A stretch of DNA of 64,000 nucleotides, taken from Vibrio brasiliensis LMG 20546 (lineage in GTDB: Bacteria; Pseudomonadota; Gammaproteobacteria; Enterobacterales; Vibrionaceae). The DNA lies in the NCBI RefSeq assembly GCF_000189255.1, contig NZ_AEVS01000018.1, positions 1 through 64,000 of the forward strand, given 5' to 3'. Below are positions 7,985 to 17,544 of this stretch, piece after piece. Both the position numbers and the translations under genes were made by a program. Below the pieces are notes generated by a model. That model was not told the origin of the DNA. It saw nothing but the letters and a program-made list of their open reading frames with translations, and made no database searches. Position 1 is the stretch's first letter. Each line of letters begins with the position of its first letter.

Positions 7985-8830
7985 ATGATTCTCTCCACTA
8001 AGCAGCAATTTGTGGATTGCCTTTCTATCAATGAAAATTTGCAATACGTTGCTACTTATAAAGACCTCGAACTTACCAGCGTTTTTCAGCCTATTTTCGA
8101 TCGTAATGATCAAATCATCGGTGTTGAAGCTCTGGTACGCATTCAACACATGAGCGAAGGTACGGTACGCCCAGACCATTTTTTTCATTCCGATTGCACC
8201 AATTTCGACGATAAAATCAATGTTGAACGCCTGAGCCGAGTCATACACATTCGTAACTTTGCTCGCTCTAAGTATCGCCACCTACAGCTGTTCCTGAATG
8301 TTCTGCCATCGGCGGGAGAATATTTGGCATTAGAAAGCATCGATTCGAGCCTGCTCAGCCAACGACTGAAAGCACTCAGACTAGACAACTCTCAAATCGT
8401 CATGGAAGTAATAGAGCTTGAAGCGTCATGTGAGGACGGATTAAGACGCTCAATGGATAAGCTGGCCGAGAACCAGTTTCAGATTGCTGTTGACGATTAT
8501 GGGGTCAATGCCTCTACCCAGCAGCGCGTGGAACAGCTTAATCCAGATATCATTAAGATAGATCGTTCTCTTATGCTCAGTTATATGAGTCAAGATAGAT
8601 CCCCTTTGTTGTCGAGTGTCGAACTGGCTCGCAGGCTTGGTGCTAAAACCGTCGTAGAGGGTATTGAAACGCAAGATCAACTTGATACGATGCGTAACTT
8701 AGATATCGATATGTTCCAGGGCTATTTTCTTGCTATGCCTAAGCCATTAGAGGTCGTTTTTCAGCATCAAACCAATGATTTTGAGGCTTTAGGTGACCCA
8801 AGCATCGTTTACACCAATTCTAAACACTAA
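7985..8830 (+). CDS. Stand-alone EAL-domain cyclic-di-GMP phosphodiesterase
   Basis: A 281-residue protein that is essentially only an EAL domain, hydrolysing c-di-GMP to pGpG. The catalytic set is complete: GVEALVRIQ (EAL), LFLNVLP (the Asn), IVMEVIE (the metal-binding Glu), AVDDYGVNAS (the DDFG variant), IIKIDRS (the Lys), VVEGIET and FQGYF. No sensor or membrane segment precedes it, only about 25 residues before the domain. The ribosome site is weak (AGGT touching the ATG, GAGG 12 bases away), so the start is less certain. The 258-bp upstream gap holds no gene and no site I can name. Confidence 0.88.
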   Translation: MILSTKQQFVDCLSINENLQYVATYKDLELTSVFQPIFDRNDQIIGVEALVRIQHMSEGTVRPDHFFHSDCTNFDDKINVERLSRVIHIRNFARSKYRHLQLFLNVLPSAGEYLALESIDSSLLSQRLKALRLDNSQIVMEVIELEASCEDGLRRSMDKLAENQFQIAVDDYGVNASTQQRVEQLNPDIIKIDRSLMLSYMSQDRSPLLSSVELARRLGAKTVVEGIETQDQLDTMRNLDIDMFQGYFLAMPKPLEVVFQHQTNDFEALGDPSIVYTNSKH

Positions 8831-8869
8831 CCGTTCAATTATTGCTTCTATCATTGCATTTACCCCATT

Positions 8870-8881
8870 TGGCATATGCCA
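8870..8881. promoter_or_regulatory. 12-bp perfect palindrome upstream of dcuC
   Basis: TGGCATATGCCA lies about 200 bp before the dcuC start, in the 253-bp gap after the EAL gene. It could be a regulator site. I cannot attach a regulator and it may be chance. Confidence 0.2.
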
Positions 8882-9029
8882 CATCAATACATCATCACAA
8901 ATTTAACATCTTTAGAACGGCAGATATACACGATATATCACTGACGACAAAAGTATTATTAAATTATTGCTCCAGATCATCAGAAAGGCAGATTGCTCTC
9001 GTGCCACAAGATAGAATTCTGTACATTCT

Positions 9030-9058
9030 TTGACATAGTTTGAAACAGTTTCTTTATA
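9030..9058 (+). promoter_or_regulatory. Candidate sigma-70 promoter of dcuC
   Basis: TTGACA at 9030-9035, 17 bp, then TTTATA at 9053-9058 (TATATT at 9055-9060 is an alternative with 19 bp). Transcription would start near 9065, about 20 bases before the ATG. GAGGAG lies six bases ahead of the start codon. I did not find a full FNR palindrome nearby, although DcuC-type genes are usually induced without oxygen. Confidence 0.5.
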
Positions 9059-9083
9059 TTTTTCATATCTTGAGGAGATTTCT

Positions 9084-10451
9084 ATGCTGGAGCTCTTGAT
9101 TGGCCTAGTCGTGACAATCACGGTCGGCTATTTCATTGTTAAAGGTTATAAACCAGCGGGTGTACTACTTACTGCCGGTGTTTTTCTACTAATTGTTACT
9201 GGCCTCATCGGACACACGGTTCTGCCCGCTAAGGTGGCGTCAACGGGCAATATGGTTACCGATGCTCTTGAGTACGTTAAGTACATGCTTCAGTACCGCG
9301 GTGGCGGTTTGGGTATGCAGATCATGTTGTTGTGTGGTTTCGCTGCTTACATGACTCATATTGGCGCTAACAATGTTGTAGTAAAACAATTTTCTAAGCC
9401 TTTATCCGTCATTAAGTCACCTTATGTATTGCTTGTTGCTGCCTACATCGTTGCGTGTCTCATGTCTTTGGCAGTGAGTTCTGCGACCGGTCTGGGCGTA
9501 CTGTTAATGGCAACGCTATTCCCAATGATGACGGCTATGGGTATCTCTCGCCCAGCAGCTGTTGCTGTGTGTGCTTCTCCTGCTGCGATCATTCTTTCTC
9601 CTACTTCAGGTGACGTAGTAATTGCTGCCGAAAAATCAGGCCTGGATCTCGACGTATTTGCGGTGCAAACCGTTCTTCCGGTATCAATTTGCGCAATCAT
9701 CGTAATGGCGGTTGCCGCTTTCTTCTGGAACAAATACCTTGATAAGAAACAGAATTCACCTATGGAGCGCGTTGACGTTTCAGAGATCGAAGTGAATGCC
9801 CCAGCTTTCTATGCTGTTCTGCCATTCTTACCAATTATCGGTGTTTTCCTGTTTAACGGCCGTACCATTCCGGGTCTGAAACTGGATATCTACACTATCG
9901 TCGTTCTTTCGATCTTTATCGGTGCCGTTGTCGACTATATTGTTAAGCGCTTTGACGGTAAAAAGACGCTAGAAGATCTTGAATCATGTTACCAAGGCAT
10001 GGCCGATGCGTTTAAAGGCGTGGTAATGCTGTTAGTCGCAGCTGGCGTATTTGCGCAGGGTCTGATGTCAGTTGGCGCTATCGACAACTTACTACATCTG
10101 GCTGAAACAGCTGGCGCAGGCGGTATTGCACTAATGTTTATCCTGACAGGTCTAACCGTTGCAGCCGCTATCGCAACAGGTTCGGGTAACGCTCCTTTCT
10201 ATGCGTTCGTAGAACTTGCTCCTTCTTTAGCCGCTAAAATGGGTCTTAACCCAGCATTCTTGATTATTCCTATGCTGCAGGCTTCAAACTTGGGTCGTAC
10301 AGTTTCACCAGTTTCTGGTGTAATCGTTGCTACCTCTGGTATGGCGAAAATCAGTCCGTTTGAAGTAGTAAAACGAACTTCAGTGCCTGTACTGTGTGGT
10401 CTGGCTACCGTGATTTTAGGTACACTAGTGCTGGTACCAATGAGCGCATAA
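9084..10451 (+). CDS. dcuC: Anaerobic C4-dicarboxylate transporter DcuC
   Basis: A 455-residue inner-membrane protein with about 12 helices, the usual length of DcuC. Characteristic stretches are the glycine-rich LGMQIMLLCGFAAYMTHIGANN, ASPAAIILSPTSGDVV, and ATGSGNAPFYAFVELAPSL near the C-terminus. DcuC exports succinate during fumarate-driven or fermentative growth in exchange for dicarboxylate or proton. Its neighbours narPQ and nap fit an anaerobic block. A strong terminator follows directly. Assignment is confident; the substrate range is inferred from the family. Confidence 0.92.
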   Translation: MLELLIGLVVTITVGYFIVKGYKPAGVLLTAGVFLLIVTGLIGHTVLPAKVASTGNMVTDALEYVKYMLQYRGGGLGMQIMLLCGFAAYMTHIGANNVVVKQFSKPLSVIKSPYVLLVAAYIVACLMSLAVSSATGLGVLLMATLFPMMTAMGISRPAAVAVCASPAAIILSPTSGDVVIAAEKSGLDLDVFAVQTVLPVSICAIIVMAVAAFFWNKYLDKKQNSPMERVDVSEIEVNAPAFYAVLPFLPIIGVFLFNGRTIPGLKLDIYTIVVLSIFIGAVVDYIVKRFDGKKTLEDLESCYQGMADAFKGVVMLLVAAGVFAQGLMSVGAIDNLLHLAETAGAGGIALMFILTGLTVAAAIATGSGNAPFYAFVELAPSLAAKMGLNPAFLIIPMLQASNLGRTVSPVSGVIVATSGMAKISPFEVVKRTSVPVLCGLATVILGTLVLVPMSA

Positions 10452-10473
10452 GCCGCGATTCAGATAGTAAAAA

Positions 10474-10496
10474 GGGCGCTCTGTGCGCCCTTTTTT
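10474..10496. terminator. Bidirectional terminator between dcuC and narP
   Basis: GGGCGC, a 5-base loop TCTGT, GCGCCC and six T, with A residues on the left side as well. It closes dcuC and can also stop the convergent narQ-narP transcript. Confidence 0.85.
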
Positions 10497-10509
10497 GTTT
10501 TTATTCTGA

Positions 10510-11142
10510 TTACTTAGTATCGCCATATCTTTCAAGGTAAAGCACCGTCGCTGCAGTACGAGAAGGCACTTGTAACTTCTTAAGCAAGCTTTTCATGTGT
10601 ACCTTGACGGTAGACTCTGAAATAAACAGAGTGTCGGCAATCTGTTTGTTACGGAAGCCTTTAGCAACTTCTTTTAGGATTTGCAGCTCTCGATCGGTGA
10701 GCTCATCAAAAATATCGGTACTGTTTTCACGATCTTCTAAGTACTTAGCGACTTCGCGGCTATACGCTTTGTTACCCTGTAATGAAACGCGTAATAGTTC
10801 GACTAATTCATCAGGCTCAGTATCTTTAAGTAGGTAGCCGTCTGCCCCTGCTTTCACAATGGCTTCTATATCCGCCGGACTGTCAGAGACCGTAAGAATC
10901 ACAATGGCAGCATCACATCCATCAGCACGAAGCGCGCCTAGGGTATCGAGGCCAGACATGCCCTTCATGTTGAGATCAAGCAATACAAGATCAGGTTTGT
11001 ATTCGTGATTTTTCGCTACAGCATCAGCACCATTGCTCGCTTCTGCAACGACCTCAAAATCTTCTTCGAAGCTGAGTAGCTGTTGGATACCTCGTCTCAT
11101 TAGTGGATGATCATCCACCAGTAATACTCTACATTCGGTCAA
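10510..11142 (-). CDS. narP: Nitrate/nitrite response regulator NarP
   Basis: A 210-residue NarL/FixJ response regulator. The receiver has the acidic pair in LLVDDHPLMRRG, the phosphoacceptor Asp56 in LVLLDLNMKGMSG, and the conserved Lys in YLLKDTEPDE. The C-terminal LuxR-type helix-turn-helix spans about residues 145-205 (LTDRELQILKEVAKGFRNKQIADTLF). It overlaps narQ by 14 bp and sits beside the nap operon it probably activates. NarP rather than NarL is chosen because of the nap neighbourhood and because Vibrio normally has only the NarQP pair. Confidence 0.9.
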   Translation of the reverse strand: MTECRVLLVDDHPLMRRGIQQLLSFEEDFEVVAEASNGADAVAKNHEYKPDLVLLDLNMKGMSGLDTLGALRADGCDAAIVILTVSDSPADIEAIVKAGADGYLLKDTEPDELVELLRVSLQGNKAYSREVAKYLEDRENSTDIFDELTDRELQILKEVAKGFRNKQIADTLFISESTVKVHMKSLLKKLQVPSRTAATVLYLERYGDTK

Positions 11143-12862
11143 TGTTTGCTTCCTTAATCTTTGGATACTCTAATAGTACTTCACAACCTTGGTTTGAACG
11201 ACTATTGACTAACAGTTTGCCATTTAAACGCGAAGCGCGCTCTTGCATGATGCTCAAACCATAATGGTTGAGTTTCTCTACCGATTGATCAAAGCCTACA
11301 CCATCATCACTGACCGAAACTACTACGTGAGTATCGGTTTCATGACATTGGATACAAATACGTTGTGCATTTGCGTGCTTTATTGCATTTATGGTTGCTT
11401 CTCTAATCAACTGTAATAAGTGAACTTGCTGATTAGCATCAAGTTCGATTGAAGATAATTCATTGGTTAAGATAATTTCCGCGTCTGTCTGCTCAGCAAG
11501 TTGCGCTGTCATTTCACTGAGCGCGTTACCAAAACTGCCCTCTTTAATCGTCAGGCGGAACGTAGTCAACAGCTCACGCAACTGGGTATAAGCCGCTGAG
11601 AGGCCAGTATCCAGCTCTGCTAAAATTGGCGTTGTCTTTTCCAGCTGCTTACTGTCAGGAATCTTAGAGATACCGCGCTTAAGCAATGAGACCTGTATTT
11701 TCAGATACGATAGCGATTGAGCTAATGAATCGTGCAGCTCGCGCGCGATCGTTGCCCGCTCTTCCATTAATAGCAGTTGTTCTGCCTGACGCTGTGCCTG
11801 ATTGTAGTAAACCGCGCGCGAAAGTATTTGCACGAAGTTATCGATAAGTGCCTGATCCGGGCATGGCAGTGCGACCTTCCAATAGAGCGTTCCCAACTCG
11901 ATGCCATCGAGAGAAAGCGCCTTACTCTGACAGTCAGATTCGCAACCCTTGCACTCCTCTCCCACAGTCAGGATCAGTGGGCGTTCTCCTTGCGCGGTAA
12001 TCTCTAGTTTGACGGCAGCAATGCCTTCTAAACTGACAATGTGGGCGAGAATCGCTTCAAAGTTATCCTGGCCGATACGCGACGCCGTCAGCTCTTGAGA
12101 GGATTTATACAGAACTTTCAGAGAGTTATTGGCATGTTGCAGCTTGTGAGTTTTTTCATTTACCGCTTTTTCTAGTCCACGGTATAGCTTGCCCAATTCA
12201 GCGGCCATATTGTTAAACGTGCGAGTGAGTATGCCCATCTCATTCTCACTCGACACATTCAGTTCAACGTCAAACGAGCGAGACTGGATCTGTTCACTGG
12301 CATAAACCAATGCATTAAGAGGTCGTACGATCTGTCGTCTGATGTAATGCACGACAAAAATACCGACGATTAGGATCCCGCCTAAACCGAGTCCACCGAC
12401 CCAGGCGAGTTTAATAAGCTTCTGTTCAGAAAAGTTCTGTAGTTTGAATACAAAAGCATCAATTTGATTAACAAAACCGGCAACCAGAATCAGGTAACGC
12501 TCTCTATCCTGACTCTTTAACACCTGCTTAAGGTCATGCCAGCGTACGATTAACCGATAGTAATCATGGGTAATATCTTCAGGGACAGTCCAGCCTTGCA
12601 GAGCCTTCATTGACGGCGCATAAATTGAGCGCTCGAACATAGTGATATGTGCGTTGTAGTCGACCGATTCTGACTGAATATCATGGGCTAAACGGTAGCT
12701 CTGCATACGCATAGAACCGGCTACGTTGACCGCTTCGGCATCGTTAAGACTGGACGCCAAAGTGATGATAGCAAAGCTGGTTGTGGCAACAGATAAAGCA
12801 AGGATTAAACCCATTGCCTTCGCTATGGTTCTGGTAACGGAGTTTTTCACACTTTTTAACAC
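11129..12862 (-). CDS. narQ: Nitrate/nitrite sensor histidine kinase NarQ
   Basis: A 577-residue membrane kinase. TM1 spans about residues 14-36. It is followed at 46-57 by the nitrate-binding P-box NVAGSMRMQSYR, the signature of NarX/NarQ. TM2 spans about 153-173 and a HAMP follows. The central module has a cysteine group (GEECKGCESDC, about 301-311) like that of NarX/NarQ. The HPK7-type H-box ARELHDSLAQ has His377, and the ATPase domain contains VSVSDDGVGF. It senses nitrate and nitrite in the periplasm and phosphorylates NarP, encoded downstream with 14 bp overlap. The start lies back to back with the nap promoter region. Confidence 0.92.
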   Translation of the reverse strand: MLKSVKNSVTRTIAKAMGLILALSVATTSFAIITLASSLNDAEAVNVAGSMRMQSYRLAHDIQSESVDYNAHITMFERSIYAPSMKALQGWTVPEDITHDYYRLIVRWHDLKQVLKSQDRERYLILVAGFVNQIDAFVFKLQNFSEQKLIKLAWVGGLGLGGILIVGIFVVHYIRRQIVRPLNALVYASEQIQSRSFDVELNVSSENEMGILTRTFNNMAAELGKLYRGLEKAVNEKTHKLQHANNSLKVLYKSSQELTASRIGQDNFEAILAHIVSLEGIAAVKLEITAQGERPLILTVGEECKGCESDCQSKALSLDGIELGTLYWKVALPCPDQALIDNFVQILSRAVYYNQAQRQAEQLLLMEERATIARELHDSLAQSLSYLKIQVSLLKRGISKIPDSKQLEKTTPILAELDTGLSAAYTQLRELLTTFRLTIKEGSFGNALSEMTAQLAEQTDAEIILTNELSSIELDANQQVHLLQLIREATINAIKHANAQRICIQCHETDTHVVVSVSDDGVGFDQSVEKLNHYGLSIMQERASRLNGKLLVNSRSNQGCEVLLEYPKIKEANIDRM

Positions 12863-12953
12863 TGATTCACCACTAATTCAGGCTAACGCCTTCGATATTT
12901 ACTGCTTGCCTCGCCCGACGAGCACAATATGTGATCAAAGCCTTCGGAATTTA

Positions 12954-12967
12954 TTGATCTAAAACAA
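12954..12967. promoter_or_regulatory. Candidate FNR site upstream of nap
   Basis: TTGATCTAAAACAA fits the FNR consensus TTGAT-N4-ATCAA with one mismatch in the right half. Its centre is about 72 bp before the nap start predicted from the TACAAT hexamer at 13020, comparable with the -64.5 FNR position known for E. coli napF. Confidence 0.5.
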
Positions 12968-12981
12968 GAACCCCAACTAAT

Positions 12982-12997
12982 TAACCCCTTAGGGGTA
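12982..12997. promoter_or_regulatory. Candidate NarP 7-2-7 site upstream of nap
   Basis: AGGGGTA at 12991-12997 is a perfect NarL/NarP heptamer on the minus strand (TACCCCT). Two bases away, TAACCCC is a degenerate partner, giving the 7-2-7 inverted layout that NarP needs. Its centre lies about 42 bp before the predicted nap transcript start, a usual activator position. Confidence 0.5.
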
Positions 12998-13019
12998 TTT
13001 ATACAAATATGTCAAAAAC

Positions 13020-13025
13020 TACAAT
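13020..13025 (+). promoter_or_regulatory. Candidate -10 hexamer of the nap promoter
   Basis: TACAAT lies 28 bp after the NarP heptamer, with no clear -35 hexamer, as expected for an activator-dependent promoter. The predicted transcript starts near 13032, giving a leader of about 75 bases to napF. Confidence 0.35.
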
Positions 13026-13107
13026 TTGTATGAACTTAAATGACAATTTATTAATGGCAATTGTGAACTATGCTTAGTTCAGATTAATTGTGATATTAGG
13101 GATTTCA

Positions 13108-13590
13108 GTGGTAGACCTAGCAAAGCGTAGCTTTTTTTCTCGTAACAAAATCGATGATACATCAATCCGCCTGCCTTGGCTGGATAAAGCTACTGTTTTT
13201 ACCGATCTATGTACTCGCTGTGGCAAATGTGCAGAAAAGTGTGAAACCAGCATTATTGTCAAAGGTGACGGCGGTTTCCCTACGGTAGATTTCTCTATCG
13301 ACGAGTGCACCTTTTGCTATCAATGCGCTGAAGTATGCCCTGAATCACTGTTTCTACCTAAATCAGAACAACCTTGGAATGCAAAAGCGCTAATCAATGA
13401 CAGTTGTTTAGCCTTCAATAATGTCGAATGCCGAAGCTGTGGCGATATGTGCGAAACCATGGCAATTAAATTCAAACTAGAAATCGGCAAAGTCGCGCAA
13501 CCAGAAATAGAGCTTGATGAGTGTAGTGGCTGTGGTGCCTGCGTAGCAGTCTGCCCTACCTCATCAATCAATGTGAGCAATTTAGTTTAA
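13108..13590 (+). CDS. napF: NapF, ferredoxin-type accessory protein of periplasmic nitrate reductase
   Basis: A 160-residue cytoplasmic iron-sulfur protein with cysteine clusters CTRCGKCAEKC, CTFCYQCAEVC, CRSCGDMC and CSGCGACVAVCP, matching NapF. NapF assists assembly of the iron-sulfur cluster of the catalytic subunit NapA in the cytoplasm before export. I chose GTG at 13108 (MVDLAKRSFF) because AGGGA is six bases upstream; a GTG at 13090 in the same frame adds six residues without a ribosome site. It is the first gene of napFDABC. Confidence 0.9.
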   Translation: MVDLAKRSFFSRNKIDDTSIRLPWLDKATVFTDLCTRCGKCAEKCETSIIVKGDGGFPTVDFSIDECTFCYQCAEVCPESLFLPKSEQPWNAKALINDSCLAFNNVECRSCGDMCETMAIKFKLEIGKVAQPEIELDECSGCGACVAVCPTSSINVSNLV

Positions 13591-13604
13591 TACGGAATCA
13601 ATCT

Positions 13605-13916
13605 ATGTCACTTAACGAAGTGCATATTTCTAGCTTAGTCGTCCATTGCGATCCTCAGCACCTTAATGAGGTCAAGGATCAAATCGAGCAATACGAAAAC
13701 GCAGAGATTTATGGTGATAGCCCTGAAGGGAAAATCGTCGTGGTTTTGGAAACAGAAAACCAAGGCTTTATCACCGATACCATTGAAGCAATAAACAATC
13801 TATCAAATGTCCTGAGTACTGCTTTGGTTTATCACCAAATCGAAACAGATCTCGACGACGATGCAAACAATAACAACACTGGAACTCAACATTCCCAAAC
13901 TGAGGGTGAAGTATGA
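13605..13916 (+). CDS. napD: NapD, chaperone for NapA export
   Basis: A 103-residue cytoplasmic protein beginning [20 protein letters not shown], the usual NapD opening. NapD binds the twin-arginine signal peptide of NapA and delays export until cofactors are inserted. The C-terminal 15 residues are polar (Asp/Asn-rich) and probably unstructured. It follows napF by 14 bp and overlaps napA by four bases (ATGA), so the two are translationally coupled. Confidence 0.9.
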   Translation: MSLNEVHISSLVVHCDPQHLNEVKDQIEQYENAEIYGDSPEGKIVVVLETENQGFITDTIEAINNLSNVLSTALVYHQIETDLDDDANNNNTGTQHSQTEGEV

Positions 13917-16402
13917 AGATGACAAGACGAGCGTTTGTGAAAGCAAACGCAGCAGCATCAGCAGCAGCTGTCGCAGGTATCACTCTACCAGCGTCTGCTA
14001 CTAACCTGATCGCTAGCTCAGACCAAACAAAAATTACCTGGGACAAAGCGCCTTGTCGTTTCTGCGGTACTGGTTGTTCTGTTCTTGTTGGTACACAAAA
14101 CGGCAAAGTCGTGGCAACTCAGGGTGACCCTGAAGCACCAGTTAACAAAGGTCTTAACTGTATCAAAGGTTACTTCCTGTCTAAGATCATGTACGGTCAG
14201 GACCGTCTGACTCAACCTCTGCTTCGCATGAAGAATGGTCAATACGACAAAGAAGGTGAATTTACTCCAGTTTCTTGGGACGTAGCGTTCGACACTATGG
14301 CTGAGAAATGGAAAGAAGCACTTAAGAAGCAAGGCCCTTCTGGTGTAGGTATGTTCGGTTCAGGTCAGTGGACTGTAATGGAAGGTTACGCTGCTGCTAA
14401 GATGATGAAAGCAGGCTTCCGCTCTAACAACATCGACCCGAATGCTCGTCACTGTATGGCGTCTGCGGTAGGTGCATTTATGCGTACCTTCGGTATCGAT
14501 GAACCTATGGGTTGTTATGATGACTTTGAAGCTGCGGATTCATTCGTACTTTGGGGTTCAAACATGGCAGAAATGCACCCAGTACTTTGGACTCGTATTA
14601 CTGACCGTCGTCTAAGCCACCCACATGTTAAAGTAAACGTACTGTCTACTTACTATCACCGTTCTTTTGAGCTTGCGGACAAAGGTTACATTTTTGAACC
14701 TCAGTCAGACCTTGCGATTGCGAACTTTATCGCAAATTACATCATTGAAAACGATGCGGTAAACTGGGACTTCGTTAACAAGCACACTAACTTCAAACAG
14801 ACTGCAACTGATATCGGTTACGGTCTTCGTGATGACGATCCGCTACAAAAAGCGGCTGCTAATCCGAACTCAGGCAAAATGTCTTCTATCTCGTTTGAAG
14901 AGTACAAAAAATCCGTTGCCCCATACACGGTAGAAAAAGCGTCTGAGATGTCAGGCGTGTCTAAAGAGCAACTGATTGAACTTGCTAAGCAGTATGCAGA
15001 TCCTGACACTAAAGTAATGTCACTCTGGACTATGGGTATGAACCAACATACTCGTGGTGTTTGGATGAACAGTCTGATTTACAACATCCACCTACTGACA
15101 GGTAAAATTGCTACTCCTGGTAACAGCCCGTTCTCGTTAACTGGTCAGCCATCAGCGTGTGGTACTGCTCGTGAGGTTGGTACATTCGCTCACCGTCTAC
15201 CAGCAGACATGGTTGTCGCTAACCCTAAACACCGTAAGATTGCAGAAGGCATCTGGAACATCCCTGATGGTGTTATTCCACCAAAACCAGGTTACCACGC
15301 CGTTCTTCAAGATCGCATGCTTCGCGACGGTAAGCTGAACGCTTACTGGGTAATGTGTAACAACAACATGCAAGCTGGTCCAAACATTAACGGTGAGCGT
15401 CTACCGGGTTACCGCAACCCAGAAAACTTCATTGTATGTTCTGACCCATACCCAACAGCAACGGCACAAGCCGCTGACCTGGTTCTTCCTACGGCAATGT
15501 GGATTGAGAAAGAAGGCGCTTACGGTAACGCAGAACGTCGTACTCAAGCTTGGTACCAACAAGTTGATACTGTTGGTGAAGCAAAATCTGACTTATGGCA
15601 GGTAATGGAGTTCTCTAAACGCTTCAAGATGGAAGAAGTTTGGACTGAAGAACAACTTGCAAAAGCACCACAATACCGTGGCAAAACTATGTACGACATG
15701 CTGTTTGCTAATGGTGTTATCAACAAGTTCCCTATTGAAGAAGCTCGTGAACTCAACGACGATGCACATCACTTCGGTTACTACGTACAGAAAGGTCTGT
15801 TCGAAGAATACGCAGAATTTGGTCGCGGCCACGGTCACGATTTAGCGCCATATGACGTTTACCATCAAGTTCGTGGTCTACGTTGGCCAGTAGTCGATGG
15901 CAAAGAAACGCTATGGCGTTACAAAGAAGGCTCAGATCCATATGCCAAAGCTGGTTCTGGCTGGGATTTCTACGGTAAGCCTGACGGAAAAGCACTTATC
16001 ATTTCTGCTCCATATGAAGCGCCACCAGAGTCACCGGACTCAGAGTTCGACATGTGGCTATGTACAGGCCGTGTTCTTGAACACTGGCACACAGGTACTA
16101 TGACCCGCCGTGTACCTGAACTATACAAAGCAGTACCGGATGCTGTGTGTTACATGCACCCTGCTGATGCTAAAGCGCGCGGCGTTCGTCGTGGTGAAGA
16201 AGTTCTGATTGCAAACAAACGTGGCGAAGTACGCGTTCGTGTTGAGACACGTGGCCGTAACCGTCCACCAGAAGGTCTGGTCTTCGTACCATTCTTCGAT
16301 GCACGCATTCTGATCAACAAATTGATTCTGGACGCAACTGATCCTCTGTCAAAACAGACGGACTTCAAAAAGTGTCCTGTGAAGATCACTAAGATTGCGT
16401 AA
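13913..16402 (+). CDS. napA: NapA, catalytic subunit of periplasmic nitrate reductase
   Basis: An 829-residue molybdopterin enzyme, normal length for NapA. The twin-arginine signal is at the start (MTRRAFVKA within residues 3-11) followed by an Ala-rich stretch to the cleavage region near residue 30. The [4Fe-4S] ligands are Cys48, Cys51, Cys55 (CRFCGTGC) and Cys83. The molybdenum ligand is Cys181 in [10 protein letters not shown]. It reduces nitrate to nitrite with two bis-MGD groups, receiving electrons through NapB and NapC. All key residues are present. Codon choice looks like that of a highly expressed gene. Confidence 0.96.
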   Translation: MKMTRRAFVKANAAASAAAVAGITLPASATNLIASSDQTKITWDKAPCRFCGTGCSVLVGTQNGKVVATQGDPEAPVNKGLNCIKGYFLSKIMYGQDRLTQPLLRMKNGQYDKEGEFTPVSWDVAFDTMAEKWKEALKKQGPSGVGMFGSGQWTVMEGYAAAKMMKAGFRSNNIDPNARHCMASAVGAFMRTFGIDEPMGCYDDFEAADSFVLWGSNMAEMHPVLWTRITDRRLSHPHVKVNVLSTYYHRSFELADKGYIFEPQSDLAIANFIANYIIENDAVNWDFVNKHTNFKQTATDIGYGLRDDDPLQKAAANPNSGKMSSISFEEYKKSVAPYTVEKASEMSGVSKEQLIELAKQYADPDTKVMSLWTMGMNQHTRGVWMNSLIYNIHLLTGKIATPGNSPFSLTGQPSACGTAREVGTFAHRLPADMVVANPKHRKIAEGIWNIPDGVIPPKPGYHAVLQDRMLRDGKLNAYWVMCNNNMQAGPNINGERLPGYRNPENFIVCSDPYPTATAQAADLVLPTAMWIEKEGAYGNAERRTQAWYQQVDTVGEAKSDLWQVMEFSKRFKMEEVWTEEQLAKAPQYRGKTMYDMLFANGVINKFPIEEARELNDDAHHFGYYVQKGLFEEYAEFGRGHGHDLAPYDVYHQVRGLRWPVVDGKETLWRYKEGSDPYAKAGSGWDFYGKPDGKALIISAPYEAPPESPDSEFDMWLCTGRVLEHWHTGTMTRRVPELYKAVPDAVCYMHPADAKARGVRRGEEVLIANKRGEVRVRVETRGRNRPPEGLVFVPFFDARILINKLILDATDPLSKQTDFKKCPVKITKIA

Positions 16403-16468
16403 GTTTGCATGCCCTGACTGCCACAGCAGTCAGGGACAAGAATTTAGCCGATTGGCGGAGAATTAATA

Positions 16469-16924
16469 ATGAAAAAATTCCTAATTGCACTGTTATCTGT
16501 TGGTGCTTTAATGAGTGGTGCGGCTGTAGCTGAGCTTGAAAATCCTGGCGGTATTGGCGGTTTAGAGTCACTACGTGGTGTGAGTGAGCTTGAAGCAACA
16601 CGTCCTGCTGATGACTTTAAGAAGTATCCTCGTGAGCAGGTATTGGATAGCAGCTTCGTTTACCAACCACCATTGATTCCACACAACATCCGTAGCTACG
16701 AAGTGTCTCTGAACGCGAATAAGTGTCTGGCTTGTCACAGCTGGAAAAACGCCAAAGAGATGGGCGCGACTAAGATCAGCGTAACTCACTATGTAAACCG
16801 TGAAGATGCAGTTCTGGCTGACGTATCTCCTCGTCGTTACTTCTGTCTTCAGTGTCATGTTCCTCAGGCAAACGCAAAACCGCTTGTTGAAAATGAATTT
16901 AAGAGTGTAGATGCGCTTAAATAA
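16469..16924 (+). CDS. napB: NapB, diheme cytochrome c subunit of nitrate reductase
   Basis: A 151-residue periplasmic protein with a signal peptide (about 21 residues, ending MSGAAVA) and two heme-binding CxxCH motifs (CLACH and CLQCH), as in NapB. It forms a complex with NapA and passes electrons from NapC. GGCGGAG lies upstream of the ATG. The 66-bp gap after napA contains a short inverted repeat (CTGACTG/CAGTCAG, near 16415-16434) with no T tract. Confidence 0.93.
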   Translation: MKKFLIALLSVGALMSGAAVAELENPGGIGGLESLRGVSELEATRPADDFKKYPREQVLDSSFVYQPPLIPHNIRSYEVSLNANKCLACHSWKNAKEMGATKISVTHYVNREDAVLADVSPRRYFCLQCHVPQANAKPLVENEFKSVDALK

Positions 16925-16953
16925 GCAGCACGTGAGTAAATAAGAGGCTATCT

Positions 16954-17532
16954 ATGAAATTATTGAAAGCGTTTTGGAAGCGATTGGCAACCCCGAGTAA
17001 AGCTGCGGTAGGCGTAGTGTTATTCATGGGTTTTGCTGGTGGTCTTCTATTCTGGGGCGCATTTAACACCGGGATGGAGGCAACCAATACAGAAGAGTTC
17101 TGTTCTGGCTGTCACGCTCCTATCGTTGCAGAGATTCAGGAGACGATTCACTACTCTAACCGTTCAGGTGTTCGTGCTATCTGTTCTGACTGTCACGTAC
17201 CTCACGAATGGACTGATAAGATCGTTCGTAAAGTTCAGGCTTCAAAAGAGTTGTTCGCTCACTTTGTTACTAAGACGATCGATACTCCTGAGAAGTTTCA
17301 ACAGCGTCGTGCTCACCTCGCTGAACGAGAGTGGGCTCGTCTGAAGAAGAATGACTCACTTGAGTGTCGTAACTGTCACGAGTTCGAGTACATGGACTTC
17401 TCAGAGCAAGGCTCGCGTAGTGCGAAACAACACTCTACTGCCCTGGCATCTGGTGAGAAAACGTGTGTAGATTGCCACAAAGGTATCGCACACAAACTTC
17501 CAGACATGCATGGCGTAGAAGGCTGGCAATAA
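16954..17532 (+). CDS. napC: NapC, tetraheme quinol-oxidising cytochrome c
   Basis: A 192-residue NapC/NirT protein. One N-terminal membrane anchor (about residues 17-38) is followed by four CxxCH heme motifs: CSGCH, CSDCH, CRNCH and CVDCH. It takes electrons from the quinol pool at the membrane and gives them to NapB. No napGH or napE is present, so the operon is of the napFDABC kind usual in Vibrio. A small membrane peptide gene follows after 12 bp. Confidence 0.94.
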   Translation: MKLLKAFWKRLATPSKAAVGVVLFMGFAGGLLFWGAFNTGMEATNTEEFCSGCHAPIVAEIQETIHYSNRSGVRAICSDCHVPHEWTDKIVRKVQASKELFAHFVTKTIDTPEKFQQRRAHLAEREWARLKKNDSLECRNCHEFEYMDFSEQGSRSAKQHSTALASGEKTCVDCHKGIAHKLPDMHGVEGWQ

Positions 17533-17544
17533 GGAGCACAGACA

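Noticed and set aside
13090-13107. GTG at 13090 as the napF start
   Set aside because: No ribosome site in front; GTG at 13108 with AGGGA six bases upstream gives the usual NapF N-terminus.
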